A DNA stretch of 18,882 nucleotides from NCBI GenBank assembly GCA_016935885.1, contig JAFGQA010000076.1, forward strand, positions 1-18,882. Direction: 5' to 3'. The notes below the pieces were generated by a model. The model worked only from the letters and a program-made list of their open reading frames with translations. It made no database searches and was not told the origin of the DNA. Numbering within the stretch: the stretch's first letter is position 1; each line of letters starts with the position of its first letter. Shown piece after piece: positions 8,101-13,410 of the stretch. Origin of the DNA: Phycisphaerae bacterium (lineage in GTDB: Bacteria; Planctomycetota; Phycisphaerae; UBA1845; UTPLA1). A program made the translations under genes and the position numbers.

Positions 8101-9116
8101 GGCACCGCAAAAAAATCACGCTCGATCCGCCCCAACGCCGCCGCTCCACGAAACCTCGGACAGCCCGATGCGCCAAGGAAGACCGGCTCCTCGATCGGCA
8201 CATCCACATCGTGCAGCGCCCGCGCAATCGCAAACCACGTCCGTTCCGTCCGGACAAACAACGACAGGTCGTCCGGCTCTGAATCAAGGTTGCGTGCTCG
8301 CCCTCGTGTCGGATCCAGCAGTAACGCCACATCCACGTGCGAGGCCCGTTGCGACATCGCTACGATCATCCGCACTTGCTGTCGCGTCAGACCTGCGAAG
8401 CCGTCGATCCAGACCTGCGCCCCGTTCAGCCACTCCGCCGACCCCAGCCTGGCCCGCGCCAGGTCGAGCATGCCTTCCGGATCGACACGCTCCGACCCCA
8501 GATAATCGAGGTAGGCCCGGTACAGCAGCGCCGCGTCGTGCAACCGCGGCCCCGATGCGTCGCCAGCCTCCTCCGCCTCGCGAGCTGCCGTCTCCATCTG
8601 CTCGGTGGTCACGGACTCCTGCAACAACTCCGCGATGCCCCGGGCGATCGCCGCCACGAAGCCACCACGTTCGGCCACCGTGCCAAACTCCCGCAACGCC
8701 TTGCGGTTCCGCAGGATCAAATGTCGCAGCGCCATCTGCCGACCCGTCGGCGACAGCGTGACGGGCATGGGTCCCGCGGCCTCGTTCAGGACCCGATGTG
8801 CCAACCGGCGAAAGCTCAGGACCTCGCATCGCCCCAACGCCGGAAAACTCGACTTCGTAGACGGACGCCGCCTCGTCCGCTCAGGCATATCCTGCCGTGC
8901 CCCAGGAGCCCCCGACGTCGGCCGGAGTGTGCCCGGCGCAGACGACGCCAGCCTTGCCAGCAGGCCTCTCTCCATCTGCAAAGCCGCCTGCTCCGGCACC
9001 AGCATGACCAGGCGCGGACCTTCCGTCGGGCTCGACGCCAGCGCCTCGCAGATCTCCGACTGGCACCAGTACGTCTTGCCGCTCCCCGCCCGGCCCGCAA
9101 TCAGCCGAACGCCCAC
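5163..9116 (-). CDS. addB: ATP-dependent helicase/deoxyribonuclease AddB
   Basis: This is the second nuclease subunit of AddAB, acting with the downstream addA product in break resection. The 1317 residues begin with the Walker A motif GRAGSGKT (8-15). The AddB-type PD-(D/E)XK nuclease signature GKIDRVDV...VLDYK lies near 1100. The four iron-sulfur cysteines of the family are present: one in FAWCPFQHFA (about 949) and three in CSRCLYRSVC near the C-terminus (about 1270; C-x2-C-x5-C). The start is GTG 9116, backed by AGGAG six bases upstream (CTCCT at 9123-9127 on the plus strand). The stop overlaps addA by 8 bp, implying translational coupling. The length is 100-150 residues above Bacillus AddB. 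Insertions at residues about 335-405 and 838-878 consist of the same palindromic repeats found in addA, including 18-bp and 24-bp duplications. Confidence 0.95.
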   Translation of the reverse strand: MGVRLIAGRAGSGKTYWCQSEICEALASSPTEGPRLVMLVPEQAALQMERGLLARLASSAPGTLRPTSGAPGARQDMPERTRRRPSTKSSFPALGRCEVLSFRRLAHRVLNEAAGPMPVTLSPTGRQMALRHLILRNRKALREFGTVAERGGFVAAIARGIAELLQESVTTEQMETAAREAEEAGDASGPRLHDAALLYRAYLDYLGSERVDPEGMLDLARARLGSAEWLNGAQVWIDGFAGLTRQQVRMIVAMSQRASHVDVALLLDPTRGRARNLDSEPDDLSLFVRTERTWFAIARALHDVDVPIEEPVFLGASGCPRFRGAAALGRIERDFFAVPAVRPSSTGSKLPVAPKELPAVRKLPVTRGEDRGTDVSPEAPPPGRRCHKNRRCHKEQAERENSRSRDNQQSRYGEAPFSIPVRLVRAPDRRAEVAGAIGTLVDLVQRSDAPMRYRDVAIVVRDLGQYHDLVSASLRAHDIPFFIDRRRPTRHHPLVQAVRGALAMHAEGPFGQAITMLLKSGLGGLDDEAADALENYVLAHGLVTPDIWEEPWSYPVVPRGDDRLQSSAARQALTAVNESRTGLRERVSAWWPAEAGKRGQPACRKWVERLYALLERLGVADHLAAWCAEAAARGDLDEVEEHRQVWSDLVKLLDEMAEALGDQQMTGRQFRDVLESGLSEFTLGLVPATVDQVLVSSVERSRHPPVRAVFVLGFEDGLFPARVAQDTILGDEERARLDACGVKLGRTQAQQLLDERMLAYIAVTRPSEFLWVSYPESDEAGRQLSPSPYWASLRAVLPEVTVETVEAGGPGAVSTGEQLAGGLAMNMRAWCEHVADHGDSSPSRELWHRRLACGFTAETAVPQDGPAPVPQDGQMLGQESHLGAGADRDSATWMALYAWARSTEPVSATVGAVMSALAPPPAAQLSAAATAALWSPPHRTSVTRLEQFAWCPFQHFAASGLRLVPRARHEVSSLDMGLLYHTILEQFVNELMETGTSLRDMSATEIARNLSRLSRTVVPAYAEQARMEDNEQRKAIWRSSVELPAALAGQQSAIGRTPLQSVTTEMRFGGDEAEALPALELRTAGGRTVQVRGKIDRVDVLQADDVSLAVVLDYKRSIGRRLQLDEVYHGLALQLLAYLLVIRDQGGGLTSTTLVPGGAFYVPLLGLYERVQHPDEAEEEAFNGYKSYKPRGVVDFDWIDRLDPSLESGWSSVFAVHRTTKGEMGYIDNSDAVRGGVLPVMLDHVRRKMGELADDWLSGNVAVSPARLGKDLRCSRCLYRSVCRYEYVTRQARTFARMSRTRVLDELTGQSGENKDG
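6501..6600. repeat. Palindromic repeat cluster and half element inside addB
   Basis: A 24-bp duplication (units starting at 6501 and 6525, each opening ATCTTGTGGCACCG) leads into the hairpins CACCGCCGTCTCGGCGGTG and CACAGGCGAGACGCCTGTG. The end, ACAGTTCTCGCGACGGGCTGCTA, is a decayed right arm of the 97-bp element, which in copy 1 ends ACAGTTTTGCCACGGGCTGCTA. All of it is read in the addB frame. Confidence 0.7.
7936..8006. repeat. Palindromic repeat with 18-bp duplication inside addB
   Basis: Two 18-bp units (7936-7953 and 7954-7971, each starting TTGTGGCACCGCCG) run into the palindrome CACCGCCGTCCCGGCGGTG and then GGCGAGACGTCCGTGCCAC. They encode HKNRRC-type residues in AddB. Just beyond, 8025-8100 holds imperfect repeats of CTGGCAGCT (protein KLPV...ELPAV...KLPV). 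Both lie in a linker that the AddB family does not need. Confidence 0.6.
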
Positions 9117-9122
9117 CGTACA

Positions 9123-9127
9123 CTCCT
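9123..9127 (-). promoter_or_regulatory. addB ribosome binding site
   Basis: The minus-strand AGGAG lies six bases before the GTG at 9116 and decides this start. No upstream -10/-35 pair for addB is clear in 9128-9237. The perfect 12-bp palindrome GAAGCCGGCTTC (9160-9171, with near-matching CGAC/GTCG flanks) between the divergent genes is the only other notable sequence there. Confidence 0.6.
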
Positions 9128-9241
9128 ATGGTCGCATCACGGATTCGCGATTGACGACGGAAGCCGGCTTCGTCGCAGCTTGCCTGCTTGACGGCCCTTC
9201 AAACACGGGAATCACATCGCGCATTGCACAAACCCCCATGC

Positions 9242-9272
9242 TAGAATGCCCCGAGACGACCGTCAAGAAAGG
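9242..9272 (+). promoter_or_regulatory. Candidate -10 box and ribosome binding site of the polysaccharide operon
   Basis: TAGAAT (9242-9247) resembles a sigma70 -10 box. No good -35 box stands 16-18 bp upstream; TTGCAC at 9224-9229 is only 12 bp away. AGAAAGG (9266-9272) is purine-rich and sits seven bases before TTG 9280. The pair supports the TTG start over the ATG at 9238, which has no ribosome binding site and lies upstream of the -10 box. Confidence 0.35.
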
Positions 9273-9279
9273 CCGCGCC

Positions 9280-10782
9280 TTGCCAGTTGCAGACACCGTC
9301 CGATCATTCCAATGGCCGCATTGGCTGCCGGATTGGATTCTGTACTTCCAGCAATTCGACACCTACTTCGTTCTGTTCTTCGCGGCGGCTGTCTCGACGG
9401 CGGTGGCCACGCCGATCTACATCCTTATCGCACGACGACTCGGCTGGGTCGATCACCCGGTCGGCCGGAAACAGCACGAGCGGGCCACCGCCACGATGGG
9501 CGGCATCGTCGTCTTTGCCGTCGTCTTTGCCGGAACCTATGTTGCCCTCCATCTCGACAATCTGGTCGGGCACATGCTCCGCGAGAACGCCAGGTACATC
9601 TACGGCTTGATCGCATGCACTACATGCATGATCCTCCTCGGGATTATCGACGATCGCCACGCCATACAAGCCAAGATCAAGCTGCTCGTTCAAACGGTCG
9701 TCGCCGTTGGGGCAATCCTGCTCGGTTTCAGCATCAAGGCCGTAACCTTGCCGTGGTTCGGATCGGTCGAACTGCACCCGGCTATCAGTCTCGTCCTGTC
9801 CCTGTTCTGGATCGTCGGCATCACCAATGCCATCAACCTGACCGACGGTCTCGATGGCCTTGCTGCCGGCATCTGCCTGTTGGCCTCGACGGTTAACGCG
9901 ATCGTCGCCATCTACCTCGGCAACCACTACATGACGGTCATGATGGTCCTGTTGGCCGGCTCGCTGCTGGCCTTTCTGCGTTGGAACTTCCATCCCGCCC
10001 GCGTCTTCCTCGGCGATACCGGCTCGCTCGCCCTCGGCATGTATCTCGCCCTTGCCTCGCTGCATTCCGCACAGAAGGCTCACACGGTCGTGCTCATCAT
10101 GATCCCCCTGTTCGCGCTGGGTTATCCGATCTTCGACACGCTGTTGGCCATCGCCCGGCGCACGGTCCGCGGCCAGCCCCTTTTCGTCTCGGACCGGGAG
10201 CACATCCACCATCGCCTCATGGATCGCAGCCGGACGCCATCGTTCGCCGCGATTCAGATCTACGTCGCCAGCATCCTGCTCTGCACGGTCTGCATTGCAG
10301 CGATGACCGCCCACTATTTCGTCCTTGGCCTCGGCATCGCCGGCGTCTTGGTCATGGCATTGTTCAGCGCCCGCGTCCTGGGCTATCTGGAATGGGGTGG
10401 CTGGACGGCCCGATGGACCGGCCGCGAGGACACCAAGATCCTCCACGCTGCCGCCCACCTCGCCCGCCTCAAGATCCAACGGGCCGCCGACGAGCAACAG
10501 TTGCTCCAGGCGCTGGCCACCGTTGCCCCGGAAATCGCCTGCCGCCGGATCACCATCGAGTGCAACGGTCGTGTCACCGAATGGACGGACGGCCGCGCCT
10601 CGGAAAGCGATGCCCAAAACGAACCGGCGGCATTCGAAATGACACTCGCCGACGGCGTGGTCATCCGATTCATTCTCGACAAGTCCGTCTCCCTCGATGA
10701 CGAACGACGCCAGCTTGTCGAAGAACTGTGCACCATGCTCGCCCAACGTCTTGAACTCACCGACGACGACGCAACGGGATGA
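9280..10782 (+). CDS. Polyprenyl-phosphate sugar-1-phosphate transferase (WecA/TagO/MraY family)
   Basis: This membrane enzyme transfers a sugar-1-phosphate, probably GlcNAc-1-P, from a UDP-sugar to undecaprenyl phosphate, starting a surface glycan. Family marks (numbered from TTG 9280) are GIIDDRH (about 122), NLTDGLDGLA (186-195), FLGDTGS (about 243) and the HIHHR motif (about 307) typical of the WecA/TagO branch. Many hydrophobic segments span residues about 15-365. About 135 residues of soluble sequence follow and are not needed by the core family. They begin ARWTGREDTKILHAAAHLAR and alternate short helices and strands; I do not recognise the domain. The frame is open from further upstream. 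I prefer TTG 9280 (ribosome binding site at 9266-9272); ATG 9238 would add 14 residues. The stop overlaps the next gene by ATGA. A murein MraY role is unlikely given the HIHHR motif and the neighbours. Confidence 0.88.
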   Translation: MPVADTVRSFQWPHWLPDWILYFQQFDTYFVLFFAAAVSTAVATPIYILIARRLGWVDHPVGRKQHERATATMGGIVVFAVVFAGTYVALHLDNLVGHMLRENARYIYGLIACTTCMILLGIIDDRHAIQAKIKLLVQTVVAVGAILLGFSIKAVTLPWFGSVELHPAISLVLSLFWIVGITNAINLTDGLDGLAAGICLLASTVNAIVAIYLGNHYMTVMMVLLAGSLLAFLRWNFHPARVFLGDTGSLALGMYLALASLHSAQKAHTVVLIMIPLFALGYPIFDTLLAIARRTVRGQPLFVSDREHIHHRLMDRSRTPSFAAIQIYVASILLCTVCIAAMTAHYFVLGLGIAGVLVMALFSARVLGYLEWGGWTARWTGREDTKILHAAAHLARLKIQRAADEQQLLQALATVAPEIACRRITIECNGRVTEWTDGRASESDAQNEPAAFEMTLADGVVIRFILDKSVSLDDERRQLVEELCTMLAQRLELTDDDATG

Positions 10783-12002
10783 AACGTACCAGGCACCTCC
10801 TTTTCATCAACGAGTTCTTCCATCCCGATATCTGCGCCAGCGCCGCGGTCCTGACGGATCGCCTGCCGCGGATTGTCAGGCTGCGGCCGGACTACCGGAT
10901 CACGGTCATCGCCGGCAATCGGGCGTGGGACGATCCGTCCGTCGTCCATCCGGCAGCCGACGAATACCGAGGTGTACGAATCATCCGCGTCAATCGACCC
11001 GCAGTCAGCCGAACCAGTCTCGTTCGTCGGGCGCTTGGCTTCGCCGCGTTTCACCGCGCTGCCGTCCGAGCGGCACGGAGCATGGACCGGATCGATCTGG
11101 TCGTCGCCACGACCGCTCCGCCGCAAGGCGCCGACATCGCTCGGAAGATCGCTCGGCAGCGCGGCTGCCACTACGTATACACGGTCCTCGATCTCTACCC
11201 AGATCTCGCTACGACGCTCGGCCGGCTTAGGCATGGTGGCCTGATCCACCGGCGGTGGCTTGCCCGCGACACGCGCGCGATGCGTGATGCCGCGACAATC
11301 GTCAGCATTGCCGCGCGCGTGACCGCGCGGATCGCCCGGACGCGCGACGTACCGCGCACGAGCTTGCGAACCATCCACGACGGCTTCGACCCCGACCGGC
11401 TCGAACTCGTGGGGCCCAACGACTTCCAGCGCCAGTACAATCCCGAACGCAAGTTCGTCGTTCAATACGCGGGCAACATGGGCCTGTCGCACCCGTTCGA
11501 TACCATCCTCGCGGCCGCGAACGCGCTGGCGAACGACGGCAGTATTCTCCTTCAGTTCATCGGCGACGGCCCCCAACGCCCGCATGTGCAGGCCCACCTC
11601 CCACAGAACGCCCAACTGATCGACTACCAGCCCGCCGACCGCCTCTGCCAGGTCCTTGCCACCGCCGATGTGTGCCTTGTCTCCCAGCAGGAGGAGATGT
11701 TCGATAAATCACTGCCATACAAGATCTACGCCATCCTCGCCGCGAAGAAGCCCGTGATCTTCATCGGCAGCCCGCAATCCGAAATCGCCGAGTGGCTCGA
11801 ACAAGCCGGCGCCGGACGGCACGTCAGCCAAGGCGACCCGGACAGACTCGCGGACATCATCCGTGAACTGAAAACAGACCCGTCGCGGGCAAACGCGATG
11901 GCTCGGGCCGCGGAAGCGCTGTTCGACAAGCGATTCCATGCCGAGCGGGCGGCCCAACAGTGGGCGACGCTCATCGATGAACTGGTGGATTCGGCAGAAT
12001 AG
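10779..12002 (+). CDS. GT4-family glycosyltransferase, WbuB/WcaI-like
   Basis: This 407-residue GT-B glycosyltransferase probably adds a sugar to the lipid-linked intermediate made by the preceding transferase, on the cytoplasmic face of the membrane. The N-terminal half carries NEFFHPDICASAAV, close to the start typical of WbuB-like enzymes, and TTAPPQGADIA. The C-terminal half carries YAGNMGLSHPFDT (about 229), FIGDGPQR and the nucleotide-sugar region KSLPYKIYAILAAKKPVIF (about 309). The start ATG overlaps the preceding stop (ATGA), so translation is probably coupled. The stop TAG (12000-12002) is one base before element copy 3. The sugar donor and acceptor cannot be read from sequence. Confidence 0.88.
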   Translation: MKRTRHLLFINEFFHPDICASAAVLTDRLPRIVRLRPDYRITVIAGNRAWDDPSVVHPAADEYRGVRIIRVNRPAVSRTSLVRRALGFAAFHRAAVRAARSMDRIDLVVATTAPPQGADIARKIARQRGCHYVYTVLDLYPDLATTLGRLRHGGLIHRRWLARDTRAMRDAATIVSIAARVTARIARTRDVPRTSLRTIHDGFDPDRLELVGPNDFQRQYNPERKFVVQYAGNMGLSHPFDTILAAANALANDGSILLQFIGDGPQRPHVQAHLPQNAQLIDYQPADRLCQVLATADVCLVSQQEEMFDKSLPYKIYAILAAKKPVIFIGSPQSEIAEWLEQAGAGRHVSQGDPDRLADIIRELKTDPSRANAMARAAEALFDKRFHAERAAQQWATLIDELVDSAE

Positions 12003-12003
12003 C

Positions 12004-12100
12004 AGCCCGTGACAAAACTGTGGCACCGGCGTCAAAGCCGGTGGTTTTCACCGTCAGGAACGGCGTTTCCGAACCCCTGTTTTCCCTTTTACCACGGGCT
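12004..12100 (+). repeat. 97-bp inverted-repeat element, copy 3
   Basis: Terminal repeats AGCCCGTGACAAAA (12004-12017) and TTTTACCACGGGCT (12087-12100) pair with two mismatches and enclose the CACCGGC/GCCGGTG hairpin and the GGAA/TTCC hairpin. The orientation relative to the upstream gene is the same as for copy 1 and addA: gene, TAG, C, element. It lies between two convergent glycosyltransferase genes and could act as a bidirectional transcription barrier. Confidence 0.8.
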
Positions 12101-12171
12101 GATAGGGTTTCCTTGGCATGGCGGCGCCGATGGGGGGAATCCTCGGCACAGCAACAACGGCTCTTCGCGCT

Positions 12172-13317
12172 TCATTCCTTCACGACGTTCGCATACATCC
12201 GTCGATACTTCGCGATCAACACCGACCAGTCGAACCGCTCTCGAACAAGCTCCTGCCCCCGCCGACCCATGTCCGCCAACGAAACGTCGTCCATCGCAAT
12301 CAGCCCCCGCAGCGCCTTGGCGATGTCCGACCGGTTCGGTTCCACCACCCGCCCGGCGTTCCTCGATTCCACCTCCGGCATGTTGCAGGCCGTCGAGATC
12401 ACCACCGGCACGCCGCACGCCAACGCCTCGATGATGGACATGCTCAAGCCTTCGCTCATGCTCGGTTGCAGCAGCAGCTTTGCCCGGCCCAGGCAGACCA
12501 ACACGTCTTGTCGGTTCAGCATTCCGGTGAACGTCACGCGATCCGACAGCCCTTTCCGCGCCACCGCCGCTTGCAGGGTGCTTTGAAGCCCCACTTCGTC
12601 CGGCCCCACAAGCACAAGGTGCCAGTTCACCGCCGCCGCCAGCACGTCGAAGCAGGCCTGCATCAGTTGAGAGATGCCCTTCTGCGGGTGGATTCGCCCC
12701 AGGAATAGCACCCACTTGTAGCCCTCCAATCCCGGGAACCGTGCAATCAGTCCGTCGGCGGACGGCAGTTCAACGTAATCGTGCGCGTGAACACCATTGG
12801 CGATCACTTCGATGTGGTCGTTGAAGCCCAACGTTCGCATGTGCTCGGCCTCGCCCTCGGCCAACGCGTGCAGGCGAGCCGCCCGGCGGAGGTTCTTGTG
12901 TTCGAATAGCCACCCGACCGGCCGCTTCTTCCACCTGCTTCGCTGCCATGCCCACGGCATCATCATGCTGTGCGGCGTCATGATGTATGGCCGACCGATC
13001 CTCCTGGCCGCCTTGCCCGCCGCCCAGTTCTGACCGGTCCACAGGCCGTGCAGATGGACGACGTCCGCATCGCGCACGAGCGACGGAATCCGCCGACTGA
13101 ACTCCCGTGACCGACCCAGCCTGCAATTCTTGTTCGGCGCGAAGCGCAACACTTCCACGGCATGAACATCCGGTGCCGTGCCGAATCGGGCTCCCGACAG
13201 CGTCGCGATCCGGCACTCCTCGCCCGCAGACGCCAGCTCCGACGCCAAGGCCGGCAATACCCGAGCAATCCCGCCCCAGGACGGATCCAATGACTGAACC
13301 ACGTGCAGAATCTTCAT
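12172..13317 (-). CDS. GT4-family glycosyltransferase
   Basis: This 381-residue GT-B glycosyltransferase is probably active in the same glycan pathway as its neighbours. It opens with MKILHVVQSLDPSWGGIARV, the glycine-rich start common in GT4 enzymes. It has VLFLGRIHPQKG in the middle and the EX7E motif EGLSMSIIE with ALACGVPVV at about 285-300. Start ATG 13317 places the first beta strand at the N-terminus; the frame stays open to 13365 but those extra residues are unlike the family. No Shine-Dalgarno sequence is visible. A candidate TAGGCT -10 box lies only seven bases before the ATG, so the mRNA may be leaderless. It faces the upstream glycosyltransferase convergently and is divergent from asnB, sharing a 93-bp intergenic region. 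Confidence 0.88.
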   Translation of the reverse strand: MKILHVVQSLDPSWGGIARVLPALASELASAGEECRIATLSGARFGTAPDVHAVEVLRFAPNKNCRLGRSREFSRRIPSLVRDADVVHLHGLWTGQNWAAGKAARRIGRPYIMTPHSMMMPWAWQRSRWKKRPVGWLFEHKNLRRAARLHALAEGEAEHMRTLGFNDHIEVIANGVHAHDYVELPSADGLIARFPGLEGYKWVLFLGRIHPQKGISQLMQACFDVLAAAVNWHLVLVGPDEVGLQSTLQAAVARKGLSDRVTFTGMLNRQDVLVCLGRAKLLLQPSMSEGLSMSIIEALACGVPVVISTACNMPEVESRNAGRVVEPNRSDIAKALRGLIAMDDVSLADMGRRGQELVRERFDWSVLIAKYRRMYANVVKE

Positions 13318-13324
13318 GCACCGT

Positions 13325-13352
13325 AGCCTAGCCACATCCGCCAGGCCCGCAA
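13325..13352 (-). promoter_or_regulatory. Candidate promoter of the second glycosyltransferase
   Basis: Minus-strand TTGCGG (13347-13352), a 16-bp spacer and TAGGCT (13325-13330) stand seven bases before ATG 13317. Both boxes are imperfect. The spacing would give a leader of only a base or so. Confidence 0.3.
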
Positions 13353-13372
13353 CCGCTTTTCGCACCCGCTGC

Positions 13373-13401
13373 TTGGCTCACCGTGGCTTGGCCCCTATCA
13401 T
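13373..13401 (+). promoter_or_regulatory. Candidate asnB promoter, very short leader
   Basis: TTGGCT (13373-13378), a 17-bp spacer and TATCAT (13396-13401) fit a sigma70-type promoter. The ATG at 13411 is nine bases past the -10 box, so the transcript would start at or just before the ATG. No Shine-Dalgarno sequence precedes the gene, which fits a leaderless message. Confidence 0.45.
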
Positions 13402-13410
13402 CACGCGAGC

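Noticed and set aside
584..9116. A new defence system built around addAB
   Set aside because: Both genes carry all the standard AddA and AddB motifs, and the neighbours are polysaccharide and NAD salvage genes, so nothing suggests a role beyond recombination repair.
8605..9237. Upstream extension of the WecA-type transferase frame (over 200 codons)
   Set aside because: It runs antisense through the start of addB, including its Walker A motif, and is absent from the family; the start was placed at 9280 (or 9238).
9304..10746. Long minus-strand open frame opposite the WecA-type transferase (480 codons)
   Set aside because: The plus strand codes clear transmembrane segments and NLTDGLDG/GDTGS motifs; the antisense product is a Gly/Asp-rich shadow.
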